Assembly (NCBI GenBank): GCA_015680685.1
Contig: MNCI01026334.1
Span: 795,089-859,088 of the forward strand
DNA length: 64,000 nucleotides
Direction of reading: 5' to 3'
From: Gnetum montanum
Lineage: Eukaryota; Streptophyta; Gnetopsida; Gnetales; Gnetaceae
Shown piece by piece: positions 1 to 12,060 of this stretch (position 1 is the first letter of the stretch; every line of letters starts with the position of its first letter). The notes under the pieces are model-generated. The model had not been told where the DNA came from. It was given only the letters and a program-made list of their open reading frames with translations, and did no database searches. A program made the translations under genes and the position numbers.

Positions 1-800
1 AGGACCCACTTGCATCTCTTTTTGGTTTACCTTAAGTTATATTCCCTAACCATAGGCCAATTGCATAATCAATTATCTCAATAGCCTAAAACATCTAGTT
101 TGTACTCTATTTTGGCATCAGAACATTCTCTAAGGACTCATTCCATGTGCTCTAATTACTTCTTCCATGTTGTTATTATGATTCTCTAGTTGTTGGCTTT
201 TATTTGGCTCTTATTTCAAACCCAAACTCACCCAAAATTCCTCAATTTTCAAGTGAAAAATATAGCTATGAATAGCTACGTTGATGCATCCCCATTAATG
301 TAGCCCTATTAATGCATGAGAAAATACAATATCTACATGTAATACTTAGCTCATTTTTTACCATTTCATGTAAATACTAGACGATTTTTTGTCATTTTTT
401 AGAGCCCAAGAAATTTCCAAGAGCTCTAACTTCCAAACCACTTAACTAAATTTATTTGTTCTTTGATCCTCTAGCAACCAGAGGTATGCTTTATGTTCTA
501 GGGGCATCAAACACTAGGATTTCATAGAAAATTTTTCTAAATCCCCATGAATAAGATATTAAAACGATATTAAATTAATGATCATAAGAGATAATATCAA
601 TAATTAACCTTTTCTAGAACATGAAAATAATAATAATAAAATAATATCATAAGCTTGAAATTATTAAACAAAGACTCAATGATAGAATTCTAACATCTAA
701 CCAATAGAACATGACCAAATCAAAAAAAAAAAAAAAGAGTTACACAAAGAGAATAGAGGTTATGCCTAAGAGTTAATCTTAGCTATGCTTGTAATTGCAG
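1..800 (+). other. Spacer end, internal promoter and leader of element copy A
   Basis: No protein-coding gene is visible here. The first 15 bases match the end of a box (consensus GCCTGCTTTGGGGAGGACCC followed by ACTTG) found in the post-integrase spacer of the other elements in this window. At 263-345 comes a cluster of GATGCATC and ATTAATGCAT dyads. The rest is an A/T-rich leader that resembles 41200-41420, sharing an 'agagccc' block and a 'ctaactcccc'-like stretch. It ends in TTGCAG immediately before an ATG at 801. No LTR terminus (CTCATCA) or primer binding site lies between the dyads and the ATG, so this looks like an internal module of an element, not a normal 5' LTR. Confidence 0.6.
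263..345 (+). promoter_or_regulatory. Internal palindrome cluster of copy A
   Basis: Two or three imperfect copies of a GATGCATC / TTAATGCAT dyad lie in about 60 bases, followed by a weak TATA-like stretch (ATACAATAT, near 327-335). The same dyad class precedes the TATA box at 41179 and lies in the LTRs starting at 32386, 23775 and 56625. Promoter function is inferred from position only. Confidence 0.5.
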
Positions 801-2631
801 ATGGTACCTAAGAGAGGACTGTAGGTAGGAGGGCTATCGTAGCCTAGGGAGAAACAACCTTGAGGAGGAAGGGACCAACAATAATAACAATAGCAATAAT
901 AATAATCCTAGGAGCAAGTAGCCAATGCTACGCATGCTATCGAGCCCCATGGGAGGAGCCCAAAGAGGAATTTGTCAAATATATTCCTACTACAAAGACA
1001 GACCAATCTAGGTAGGATGAGGTCCCAAGACCAAAATCTAATTTGGAGGTCATACTTATAGAAGCTTGCATGGAGAAGATCTAAACTAAGGAGATCTAGA
1101 GATCCATCTTACAAGAGTTGAACTTTGGAACATTCCTAGAGCTAGCATTAGAAGAGGTCCAAACATAGCTACAAGTGTCTCCTCTATGATCCATTCTCTC
1201 CACTATTAAGGAATGGTACATGGTAGAGACCTACCTCTTCTGGAACAATTGACAAGGAAATGCCAATGTTAAAATCAAAGACATCACCATCTTCTACTCA
1301 GTTAAGGCCATTGTAAAAGCTCTCGGTTTGCCTAACACTAGGGCTAAGTTGGTAGAAATCTTCAGGTAGACGAATCTAAAGGCCAAGAAAGAATGGGTCT
1401 AGTGGTGTTATGAAATGGATCATAAGGAATACTATGCCTTAACCAAAGTGGAGAGAGAATACTTCAAAATTATGACCTATCACTTAATCCAATGATGTGG
1501 CCGAGAAAGGTCACAACCTCCTCCATTAGAGCATATGCAGCTCTAAGTGGAAAATTCCGAGTTAACCTGCTATAACTCATCTTTCTTGAGATAGAAAAAT
1601 GTTTCAAGGATAATGAGAAAGGTAGGAAGACACTTCCCTTTCCATGCTTGATTAAAAAATTATGTAAGAGGGGAGGAATAGCCCACTAATCCAATAATAT
1701 CATTCTTCATGCTCTTGCTACATCATGGCAAGAGATGATGAAAGACAAAGCCATTGCTAAGTCTCAAGAAGAGGACTTTCCATCACCACCACCACCCACA
1801 ACACCAAAGATGATATTAAAGATACTTGTAGCTACCAAACATCCCAAGAAACTTAGGGGAAAATAACTATAACAATAAAAAAACCTTTAGAGGTGATGGT
1901 AAATCCTTAGTATATTGAGCCATTTGAATGAGGTCACAAGGACAATCATCTAGTTGGACATTGAGATGGTGTCGTTGTTCTCAACATAGAGAAACTAGGC
2001 ACCTAGTTGTTGGAATTCTAATGCCAAAGAAGTAACTATGTTCATTCTAAGAAAAGAATTCTCCAGAATTTCTAGGAATGTAGCAACCTTCTTTATGATA
2101 TTGGAAGAAGGCAAAGAAGCAACAATTCTAGTTGTGCTACATAAGGGCCAAGAGACAGTGATAGAGGTGGTGGTAGACCATGTTGAAGAAGCTCTAAATG
2201 TCCATTTTGCATCTATTCCTAACATTGCTGCTATGGTAGACACACATGCATTAGCAGGAGCAAGGAGTGGAAGAATGAATGCTACCCAACATGAGGAAGT
2301 GTTAGAATAACTGGTGGGAATTGTACAATCATTTTTGAAATTCTTTAATCTCCCAATAGATATATTAGCGACCTAGCCATAGCTACTAAAGATGAGGGGT
2401 AAGTTATTAATTACCCATGTGCAACTCGAGAAGGCCACCACTAGTAATTAATGATTGGCCACTGAGATTGCATAACTTAAAGCTTGTCTCTTTGATCCTA
2501 CCATTCTTAGGCTTGAGCTAATAAGAGATGAAGCTTTCTAGCAACTTTAATACAAATGTCAAGAGGTCAAGAATGTCAAGGAGATGATGATCTTTGATGC
2601 ATTACTATCAGAAGAACTATTCTCTAACTAG
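801..2631 (+). pseudogene. 3'-ORF coiled-coil protein, copy A (truncated, decayed)
   Basis: This is a relic of the protein best seen at 43514-46275 on the - strand. The ATG at 801 directly follows a splice-acceptor-like TTGCAG, and the first residues (M-V-P-K-R) parallel M-A-P-K in copies B and C. From about 1110 the shared N-terminal domain can be followed through frameshifts: an acidic/aromatic block, then EWY...FW, then a block ending LGLPN, then FKIMTYHL (about 1460-1490). An open stretch at 2038-2310 matches the central region of the other copies. Polar helical sequence continues to about 2630, where the frame is cut by the truncated LTR. There are many TAG/TAA codons. I found no retroviral enzyme motif. 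The identity of the protein is unknown. Confidence 0.6.
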
Positions 2632-3157
2632 TCCTAACACCAGCATCTGTTCCCACTCTCTAGACACATCCTGAACCAGTGTAACACTACTGGGATTACC
2701 AAATGCTAGTCGTTACTGGGTTACCAAGTGTTCCCATGTATGCTCGGAGTGGTTGTTCTAAGTGTGTTAATTCGTTAATAATTAATAGTTCAATAGAAAT
2801 AACATTGATTAACTAATGAGAGCATCAAATAACAGCAAATAACATTACATGTAGTAATTAAGCTATTCTGAATGTTGCAAAGATTATCACAAAGTTCGTC
2901 TTTATTTCCAAACACAAGGTGTGCTCAAGTACACAATGCTCGAATAAAGATCCATTCACTTTATGACTCCTATTGTGGGCACTTAGAAATAATTCTAACT
3001 CTGGAAGGGAAAAATTGCAAGAGTTCAGCTAAGGGACTAAAAACTAATGCCAAAACAAGTGCCCCTGTCTCCTATTTCTAGTCAACGAGCTAGGTTCTGA
3101 CATCGCATGTCCGATATCACGTATCTGATATCGAGGGTTTGATATCGAGACTCATCA
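2632..3157 (-). repeat. Truncated LTR (3' LTR of M1)
   Basis: Read on the - strand this LTR begins TGATGAG at 3157 and has three GATATC dyads within about 60 bases. It keeps the family's R/U5 landmarks, including a block like 'ggtaaccnagtag' (here about 2690-2740) and the AATAAAGA-like site near 2950. It stops near 2632 without the usual TACC...CTCATCA end, so its U5 end is lost against copy A. The lower boundary is accurate to about 15 bases. Confidence 0.7.
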
Positions 3158-5124
3158 TATCCTCACAACTAAATGAAAACTCATCCTTGAGTTCCTTACA
3201 AAATATTGGGAAGGTATGGGATTATTGACTAATTGACGATTGACGGTGACATGGAACGACAAACTCAAAGTGCCGGATGAACGGATTGAAAAATGTATTA
3301 CAACATTGGTGTTCATAACCATTGTGGTGAACACTATACATAGATGACATCCAGACCCTCATTTAACAGCTTGAAGAAAGAGATAGAGAAAGAAAAATGA
3401 GGCATGTTGCTGCCGATGTCAAAAATGTGCACACTATTGTTCATCCATGGCCACATGACCAAGCTTGTTCCTTGCATAAATGCTCTTGCTCCAGTCCATC
3501 CTGAGTGCTCCCTCCTATCCTAGTTCATTATTCATGTGATCACCATCTGCACACACAACACAATCACGAATTAGCAAGGATAGATAAGATATAATGTAGT
3601 TGATACCTTGCCTTAATATGAAGCACATTGGCTTGGTTGTTGATATGGTAGATACTAGGTTAGAGGTTTGTAACTGATAACTACCCAAGGTGTAGGGGTG
3701 AGACAAGTAATGGAATGGAAAAATTTACGACAAGCCCCCATGACTAAGAGCGAACCTCTAGTAGCAATAGGATGGAAAATGAAAGAAAAAGGAAGAGAAG
3801 AGGAATAACAATGATGAAGCCAATAAAAGAAAAACAAAAATGGATGTCATGGATGGGGTGAAATGAGAAATAGTTGATTGCAAGAAATGTTTAAGGGAAA
3901 AGAACTTAACAATCGCACCAAAAAGGAATGCCAGTGGGTCCTCCCCAAAGTAGGCTCATGCCCGTTATGCCCTAACAAACCCCCAAATCAAAGAGTCCAT
4001 AGGCACTAGGAATGACATGTGGAAACAGTAGTTAAGAATTCACCCATAAGAATTTACCAAAGAATAACAATGCATTGAACAAGATATAGACTAATCATAA
4101 AATCGACAATGAGGTGGAATATGGAAAGTAATACGAGAAGAGAAGAGAGAATGGAATGGAATCCCAAAATCAAGGTTGTGTAAAGTCCCTTGTGTAGTAC
4201 GTGGTTAAGGTTACTTAATAAAATTTAGCCCAAATCCAGATTAAAACTAACCACATCCAGTAACCTTGCATCAACACACTTGACCAACCCATCCTCTTGA
4301 AGCAACAAGAATGATTTCATAAAGTAACAACCATCCCAAAAAGAGAAGAATAGAGAATCAGGAAGTGATAAAGGGCCTTAGTTAGAGGGGACCTTCAAGC
4401 ATGGGTAGCATGTCTTTCCAGTGCCATAACTAGTGCTTGTTGCCCATGTTTCTTTATTATGTCTAAGGGGTATGCTTTGAATTCCCACCAGTTTTTTTTT
4501 TAATTTTTATTTTGAGTGAGAACCACACCATGTAAAGACTTATTTGATTCATTCANAAAATTTTTATTTTGAGTGAGAACCACACCATGTAAAGACTTAT
4601 TTGATTCGTTCAACTTCTTGAGATTAGTCGATAGTAGGATGGTGGAAAGCCTATGAAAAATATTCAAGTACCTAAGAGAATAGCTAGCATAAATGTGTTG
4701 AATCCCTTTGAGGTTACACCCTTTTCAATCCATTTGAATCTTTCCTTGGTTTGAAGAATATCAAGCCACCAATTCATTAATAGGTTTGCTTAAAAAAAGG
4801 GATAGTATAGTTACAAAACTAAGGGAGACCATAGAGTTGAATGGATGAATGGATGATGTGGACTCATTACCTATTTTATCAAAAGAAACCATATGTTAGC
4901 ATTAACATTGAAAGGCAAAGGTAAAAACCAAACATTAGCAAGCAACATTATTATAGTACAATCCACCATCATGAGCACTTATTATGTGACAAGTGAAAAT
5001 AAATCAAACAAAATGTAATAAAAAAAGAAATAGTAAAAATGTTAATGATGGTGTAAAATAAAAACAAGTAAATATGAAAAATGTGTAAAATAAAAAGATA
5101 AAAGAAATTGAGGGCTTAGAATGA
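3158..5124 (-). other. M1 post-integrase spacer
   Basis: No credible coding region was seen. Next to the LTR lies the purine tract (AGTTGTGAGGATA on the - strand, 3158-3170), a decayed form of the AGTCATGGGGGTA seen at other LTRs. At 3544-3549 the - strand reads CAG then ATG after a pyrimidine/GT-rich run. This is the position where other copies start the coiled-coil frame, but here only a few hundred bases remain before the LTR. Two conserved non-coding boxes are visible: 3931-3960 (the GGGGAGGACCCACT box, reversed) and 4392-4420 (reverse of GACATG..ACCCATGCTTGAAGG). Confidence 0.6.
4502..4612. repeat. 54-base direct duplication flanking a single N
   Basis: 4502-4555 and 4557-4612 are near-identical (both contain GTGAGAACCACACCATGT and TTATTTGATTC), separated only by one N at 4556. 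This pattern is what an unresolved contig overlap leaves behind, so it is probably an assembly artefact and not a true tandem repeat. Confidence 0.75.
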
Positions 5125-6632
5125 CTAGCATTGGTGGCCATCTCCCCTACAACTGAGTTGAAAGGAGGAGATCTGAAATAATGAGTAGGGTTGTCCATCA
5201 ACAGAGGTAGTGCTAGTACTGGTCATTTTGGGCTCATGGAAAGGTTTGGTTTGCTGGATGTTGACCAATAATTTCTTATCCAGGCTTCTAGGTTTATAGA
5301 TCATCATGGCCCCTAAAGGAAAATTTTCATGAATGATGTAAGGTCCTTCCCACAGTGTTTGAAATTTAGTTCATTGTGGCACATTTGTGGGATTCCAATA
5401 AAGAACCCTATCTTCTGGTTGATATGTAACTTTTCTAATTTTCAAGTCATGACATTGTTTGTTGAAAGCCTTGTGCAATTCGTTGGATGATAGGGCAGCT
5501 AATTAGTTTTCATCTAGCAAGTTAAGATTCATTAACCGTTCTTTCTGCACTAGATTGAGATTAAGATGAAGGTCACATGTTGTGGATAGTGTACAAAGCT
5601 CAGCTTGGATAGGAAGTGTTGGAAGTTTACTATACACTAACTCATAGGGAGAGTAACCTATAGGGAGTTTCCATGTGGAGAGTTATGCCGAAAGAGCATC
5701 GTTCAATTTGGTGCTCCAGTCTCACCTATATTTGCTAATGGTTTGTGTCAATATTTTTCTGATTTCCCTATTAGTGACTTCAGCTTGACCATTCGCTTGA
5801 GGATGATATGGTGTAGTCAGTTTATGCTCAACTCCTAAGCATTGCATCAACTTCCGAAAAGGCACACCTAAAAAATGTGGACCATTATCAAAAATAAGTG
5901 CATAAGGTATGACAAACCTATTTATAATTTGTTGTTGAATAAAACATGCAGCGGTAGATGATGTACAGTTGGTAACAATGGTTGCTTCTGCCCACTTTGT
6001 AAAATAGTCAACAACAACAACAATGTATGCTTTTCCATTGGACATCGGTGTAATAAGCCCCATAAAATCAATACCCCATATGTCGAAGGGTTCTAAGGGT
6101 TGAATCCATTGTTGTGGATGCTCCATTCTAGCAGCCATTCCCCCATCACATTGGTAGTGCTCACAAGATTGGACAAAATGATGGGCATCCTAAAATAATG
6201 TAGGCCAATAATATCCTGCAAGCAAGATTTTAATGGGTGTTTGTCTCCTAGTGTAATGAACCCCACAAGGACCCTCATGAGCATCTTGGAGAATTTACAA
6301 TTAATCTACATCGGGAACACACCATCGAATAAGCCATCGGAACATACTTTTTAAAGGTGTCCGTTAATTTTCATGAAATCTTTGACTTAGTGGAGAAATT
6401 GTTGTTTCTTTTTAATGTCCAGCCCTTGTGGTGTTTCTTGTGTAAGAAGATAGGTAAGAATGCTACTATACCCATTTGTATCTATGGGTGATTGATTGTT
6501 TATTACACCTGCAAAGAGGAGTTCATTAGGGAAGTAATCAAAAATTGGGTATTCATCCTTCTTGTTGTCCCATCGCAACCGAGATAAATGATTTGCAACA
6601 ACATTCTTAGTACCTTTACGATTGATCATCAT
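5125..6632 (-). pseudogene. M1 integrase and RNase H end
   Basis: The - strand segment from 6632 begins with the end of RNase H (N-R-K-G-T-K-N-V-V-A...HLSRL), then a linker, then the HHCC zinc region near 6290-6140. The catalytic core follows: WGIDFMGLI with the first Asp (near 6070), then DNGPHFLG with the second Asp (near 5880), and QAEVTNRE with the Glu (near 5765). The C-terminal part runs to about 5125, ending in residues rich in Ser/Gly (a remnant of S-x-x-G-D-G-H). Stops and frameshifts break it into at least four pieces. This family normally catalyses insertion of the cDNA into the host genome. This copy cannot make a full protein. Confidence 0.85.
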
Positions 6633-8222
6633 AAGATTGAACTCTTACAAGATCATGAGTCATCGTATGATGCAAGGGCTCATCGTTGGTTTATTTATAA
6701 GGAACCGAATTGCACTATGATCCGTGTGTACAAATATCTTATAGCCTAATACATAGTGCCTAAATTTTCCTAGTGCAAACACCACAACCATCAACTCTTT
6801 CTCTGTTGTGGTGTAATTGAGTTGTGCACCATCAATACTTCGACTTGCACAATGAATGTAATAGGGACATTTTTGGTCATCTAACTATGTAGGTACGACT
6901 CCTAAAGCAAAATTGGATGTGTTAGTCATTATATGGAATGGTCTAGACCAGTCAGGAGCTTGTAGAATGAGTGCTTCTACGAGCTTCTATTTCAAGGTTG
7001 GGAAAGCTAGCTGACATTCCTTGGTCCATTCAAAGGGTATGTCCTTTTTCATTAATTCTACCAATGATTTTGCGATCTTCAAAAAATTCTCAATGAAGCA
7101 TCTATAATAGCCAGTATGTCCAAGGAATGATCAAACATCTTTTATGGTTTCAGGTTGACAAGTGATTCCTTGGATGATTTTAATTTTTTTAGGATCTACC
7201 TCTATCTCTATTTGTGAAACTTTATGCCCTAATACAATGCTCTCTTGGACGATTAAATGGCTTTTCTGCCAATTAAGCCTTAGGTTGGTTTCAACACATC
7301 ATTTTAGTATTTGCTCTAATTGGTCCAATGCTTGTTCAAAGTCCGCTTCGTAGGTGGAGAAATCATCCATAAAAACCTCCACACCATTCCCTATTTACTA
7401 CTGAAATATACTGAGAACTAGACATTGAAACATTACTGGAGCATTACACAAGCCAAACGGCATCTACCTATATGCAAATGTTCCCCAAGCACTTGTGAAT
7501 GTAGTCTTGGCTTGGTCTTCTGGTGCTATTTGAATTTGATTCTACCCACTGTAACCATCTAGAAAATTATAGTAGTGATGCCCTACAATGGTATCTAAAA
7601 CTTGGTCAACGAATGACAATGGGAAATGGTCTTTAAATGTTGCCATGTTTAATAGCCTAAAGTTTATACACACCCTCCATTTACCATCTTTTTTGGACAT
7701 AATAACTAATGGACTAACCCATTCACTGTTGGCAATGGGGTAGATGAACCCAACCTTTAGAAGTTGTTTAATTTCTTCCTTAACTACTTGCTTAAGCTTT
7801 GGATTCAATCGTCTTTATGATTATCGTCGAGGCTTCATAATGGAGTCAGTGTAAATTCTATGTTGGCACATCCTAGGATCTATTCTGGTTAATTCAAGAT
7901 ATGACCAAGCAAAGGCTTTCAACCATTTTTTTACCATCTTCAACAATCTTTATTTTTGTTGAGGAGTGAGCTTAGTGTTAATGATTACCGATTTTTCATT
8001 CTTGAGAAATGTATACTCCATATCGGTGGGCAACAATTTTAACTCAAGGGGCTCTTGCTTAAACTCATCAGGGATTTCCAACTTCCCCCACTTGATATTC
8101 TCAATGTCAGTACTTGGAAGTTGGCAATGGACTTGCTCTAATGCATCTATGTTTTCGATATAGGCACAAGTCAAGCTCTCAATTGGTTTCATGCATAAAG
8201 TTGAATTGTTCTTTTGGTCAAC
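6633..8222 (-). pseudogene. M1 protease-RT linker, reverse transcriptase and RNase H
   Basis: 7950-8192 encodes the linker with W-G-K-L-E-I-P, which aligns with P1 around 10550. RT follows: WVSPLVIMSKKDGKWRV (near 7700), FLDGYSG (near 7550), PFGLCNAP (near 7450) and the catalytic FMDD (near 7365). RNase H follows with TEKELM (near 6800) and HTDHSAI (near 6720). The first RNase H Asp position is Asn (M-T-N-T-S-N), as in P1. Many CAG-to-TAG type stops interrupt it. It is non-functional. Confidence 0.85.
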
Positions 8223-8231
8223 TACTTGCCC

Positions 8232-9785
8232 CTACAGGCATCATGAAAGAGACGATCATGACGAGCCCCTACTTGCAACCCAAAGTATGCTTGACATAAC
8301 GGAGGCAGTTAGGATTCCCACAAGGCATTTAAAGGATAGCCAGATTAAGCGTTTAGACATGAATAACATCCCACGGTTTGAAGGGGGATACAATGCTAAT
8401 CCGCAAAATCATTTACGAGCATTCCACAATGCCTGTGCCTTGCAAAATATAGAAAATGAGTGGCAAAAACTTAAGTTGTTCCCAAGGACACTCACCAAAG
8501 AAGCAAAGAGCTGGTACCGATCCTTAGAACCAGAAACCATCAGGAGGTGGAGTACGATGCTAGAACTGTTCAACGAAAAGTATCAAATGTACTCCAAGGT
8601 GTCCAATTTGCGTAAGTAGATCCAAGGCTGGAAGCAAGGTATACATGAACCCTAGGATGCTACCATGGCCCACTATTACACATTGTTACATCGTTGCCCG
8701 GGCCATGGGTACGCTCAATGGGATCAACTTCTCCACATCGTGGATGGGCTAAGGAATGAAACTAGAAGAACCCTTGGGACTTATGCCCAAGGGAGACTCT
8801 CACAACTTAGAGCCCATGAAGTATGTAGCTTGTTGGAACAAGTAGCAAAAGAAGAGGGTGAGCTACGCAAAAGGGAAAGTGTGGAAGAGTATAATTGTGA
8901 TCCCTCCCTTCGAAAGAAGTGAGTGAAATTTTGTGATGAAGAGGATGAGTCACCAATCGAAGAATTGGTGAACCAGAAAACCTTGCCGATCAAACAATTA
9001 ACAACAGAATTAGCAGCTANNNNNNNNNNNNNNNNNNNNNNNNNNNNNNNNNNNNNNNNNNNNNNNNNNNNNNNNNNNNNNNNNNNNNNNNNNNNNNNNN
9101 NNNNNNNNNNNNNNNNNNNNNNNNNNNNNNNNNNNNNNNNNNNNNNNNNNNNNNNNNNNNNNNNNNNNNNNNNNNNNNNNNNNNNNNNNNNNNNNNNNNN
9201 NNNNNNNNNNNNNNNNNNNNNNNNNNNNNNNNNNNNNNNNNNNNNNNNNNNNNNNNNNNNNNNNNNNNNNNNNNNNNNNNNNNNNNNNNNNNNNNNNNNN
9301 NNNNNNNNNNNNNNNNNNNNNNNNNNNNNNNNNNNGGGATGCCACCGCCAACATAACAGTACCCTTACCGGCAGCCTAATCCTTATGGTTATTATGGGTA
9401 GCAGCCGATTTCCCCAGGTGACTCTATGGATCACATAAATCCTCCACGTTACTACCAAGTTCAGGAGTATTTTAGAACTCCTTCTCCTTCGGGAAATGCT
9501 CCATACCCACACTATCCTCCAAATCCATCCGCATCTCTTGCGCCAGTGGCCCCACCACCAACCGCTCCAACAAAGCCTAGAGTAAATCCCACTCAACCGC
9601 GACAACCCAACACTGCTAGGGCTCCCAATCCTCCAATATCAGTTGATTCTAACAATCATACACCAAAAAGACCCTTCCTTAGGACCAACAATCCATCCAA
9701 GCCTTCGCCTTCACAAGTGGTTGAGCATCCTAACACCCTCGTACCAAATAAGGTTTCGAGAAATCCTTCGATAGCAAAATCATGT
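8232..9785 (+). pseudogene. P1 gag (partial, with assembly gap)
   Basis: The conserved retrotransposon gag core is clear: LKLFPRTL...SWYRSLEP (near 8480-8540), a helix with LFNEKY, then IQGW and CPGHGYAQWD (near 8690). After the gap comes a proline-rich tail (9426-9780). The N-terminal residues upstream of H-D-E-P-L-L-A-T are absent, where C has a further 60 or so. In-frame stops include TAG at 8617 (where C and G2 keep Gln), one near 8652 and TGA at 8921. Gag would form the virus-like particle. This copy is broken. Confidence 0.85.
9020..9335. other. Assembly gap (316 N)
   Basis: A run of N inside P1 gag. By comparison with C and G2 it should hold the C-terminal part of gag, including the cysteine/histidine (zinc knuckle-like) segment. 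Open frames running across it are meaningless. Confidence 0.98.
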
Positions 9786-10430
9786 CCAATGCATACAGTT
9801 ATGTTAACATATATAGTAACTGACTGGATCAAGGTCGGCCACCTTCCAAAGAAATTATCGGACCTGGGAGTCCCCCTAGTTTACCTCCAAGTCGCTGGGA
9901 ATGAACGCCATAAGGCTCTCCTCAACTCAGGTTCTGGGGCCAACTTAATCTCATAAGAACTGTATAAAACCTGGAACATGCCTCCACTCAAGAAGAGCAA
10001 TGTTCGCCTAGAGCTGGCTGACCAATCCATCATTGTTTCTTTGGGACAGGTTGAGGAAATTGTTACCACTGTCAGTGGATGGTCATATCCATCCGATTTC
10101 CTAGTGATTCAAATAAACAATGACAAAGGGGATTTCCCAATTATAATGGGAAGCACATGGTTGAATACAATCGATGCACGCTTAGGAATCCGCAACCTTT
10201 CCCTAGAAATATCTAAGACAAATACTTTTGGGAAAATTGAGAGGAAAAGAGTTCCATGCATCGCATATAGTGACACAGGGTGTCATTGCGTGCAGAAGTC
10301 ATGGGTAATGCAAAGTTTAACATTGCCTGCATGCAATCGGTGTGCAGAGGATGTTGACATCCAAAAGTGCCTATATGCGACAGCCACACAACAAGAAAAC
10401 ACCCAGTGGCTGATGGCTGATAAAAAGAGC
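9786..10430 (+). pseudogene. P1 aspartic protease
   Basis: The region following TYIVTDWIK carries the retropepsin-like core: a beta strand, then A-L-L-N-S-G-S-G-A (near 9915-9940). At the catalytic position of the D-S/T-G triad the codon at 9924 reads AAC (Asn). Downstream come the flap-like region and the I-I-M-G-S-T-W-L segment (near 10143-10165), which matches the second conserved block of these proteases. A TAA follows at about 9955. G2 likewise reads L-L-N-S-S at this site. The enzyme would process Gag-Pol. Loss of the Asp makes this copy inactive whatever the state of the frame. Confidence 0.75.
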
Positions 10431-12060
10431 AACTCGACAACTTGCATGGAACTAGATGAGGGAATAACTAGCGCTTACATCGAAAGCACAGACGTATTAG
10501 AGCAAGTCCGTTGCCAACTTCCAGCCCTTAACTCCGAAAACATTAATTGGGGAAAGTTGGAGATTCCTGAAAAGTTTAAACAAGAGCCCCTAGATTTAAA
10601 ACCATTGCCCACTAGTTTGGAATATGTGACCCTTGAAAACAAAAAATCAGTGATCATCAATGCAAAGCTTGCACCCAAGCAAAAAGAAAATTTGCTAAAG
10701 GTGATAAACAAGTGGTCAACAACAGTTGCCTGGTCATACCCTAAACTAACCAGAATTGATTCTAGGATATGCCAGCATAGGATTTATACAGACCCCTCTA
10801 TGAAGCCTCGCAAGCAACCCCAGAGGCGATTGTACCCAAAGTTAAAACAAATCGTGAAAGAGGAGCTAGAGTAGCTTCTCAAGGCTAGGTTCATTTACCC
10901 TATCGCTGATAGCGAATGGGTGAGTCCTCTTATCATCGTACCGAAAAAGGGAGGTAAATGGAGGGTATGTATAGATTTTAGGCTATTAAATATGGCAACG
11001 TTCAAAGACCACTTCCCATTGCCATTTGTTGACCAAGTCTTAGACACTATAGCAAGGCATCGCTATTACAGTTTTCTGGATGGATATAGTGGGTAGAACC
11101 AAATACGAATTACGCCAGAAGACCAGGCCAAGACAACATTCACCAGTCCTTGGGGAACATTTGCATACAAACAAATGCCTTTTGGCTTATGCAATGCACC
11201 TGCCACGTTTCAACGATTAGTTCTAAGCATCTTTCAATAGCAAATAGGTAACGAAGTAGAAGTCTTCATGGACGACTTCTCCACTTATGGGACGAGCTTT
11301 AATCAAGCCCTCGACCGGTTAGAGCAAGTATTGAAACAATGTGTTGAAACCAACCTTAAGCTCAACTGGCAAAAGAGTCATTTAATGGTTCAAGAGGGTG
11401 TCGTACTGGGGCACAAAATTTCACAATCAGGAATTGAGGTGGATCTAGAAAAAATTAAAGTCATCCAAGGAATTACCCGACAACCAGAGATCGTTAAAGA
11501 CATTAGGTCATTCCTTGGACACACTAGCTACTATAGGAGGTTTATAGTGAACTTCTCCAAAGTTGCCAAATCGTTGGTAGAATTAACGAAAAAAGATGCA
11601 TCATTTGAATGGACCAGGGAATGCGAACGAGCATTCTAAACCCTCAAACAGAGGCTTGTGGAAACTCCCATTCTACAAGCCCCTGACTAGTCCAGACCAT
11701 TCCATATTATGACCAATGCATCTAACTATGCCTTAGGAGCTGTACTGACACAATTAGATGAACAAAAGTGACCTTATTACATACACTGTGCCAGTAAGAG
11801 TATCACCAGTGCAAAACTTAACTATACGACTACAGAAAAGGAATTAATGGCTGTAGTGTTTGCACTGGATAAATTTAGGCACTATGTATTAGGTTACAAA
11901 GTATACATCCATACAGATCATAGTGCAATTTGGTTCCTTATGAACAAGCCAACAGTTAGCCCACGTATTATACATTGGCTGGTGATTCTTCAGGAGTTCG
12001 ACTTAACCATAGTAGACCGCAAAGGCACCAAGAATGTAGTTGCCGATCACCTATCTCGGT
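10431..12060 (+). pseudogene. P1 reverse transcriptase and RNase H
   Basis: A linker with WGKLEIPEKF leads into RT. RT blocks: WVSPLIIVPKKGGKWRV (near 10917-10970), DHFPLPFVDQ, FLDGYSG (near 11075), PFGLCNAPATFQ (near 11180) and the catalytic FMDD at 11265-11276. RNase H follows: M-T-N-A-S-N (near 11709, first Asp replaced by Asn), TEKELMAV (near 11835), HTDHSAIWFL (near 11910) and the D-R-K-G-T-K-N-V-V-A-D-H-L-S-R-L end. Stops at 10872 (TAG, Gln in the other copies), about 11095, 11239, 11637 and 11768 break the frame. The catalytic YMDD-type aspartates survive. Confidence 0.9.

Larger units (their letters stand above)
3158..8222 (-). mobile_element. M1: decayed Ty3/gypsy (Ogre/Tat/Athila-like) element, 5' truncated
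   Basis: Transcribed right to left: the protease-RT linker begins abruptly at about 8222, then RT, RNase H and integrase to about 5120, then a spacer of about 2 kb and the 3' LTR (2632-3157). Gag, the protease core, the primer binding site and the 5' LTR are missing, because the element is cut at its head by the junction with P1. The order RT-RNase H-integrase and the motif F-L-D-G-Y-S-G place it with gypsy-type elements. There are frequent stops and frameshifts throughout. Confidence 0.85.

Noticed and set aside
8781-9605. Long - strand open frame over the N gap
   Set aside because: Most of it is N, and the ends are antisense to gag.
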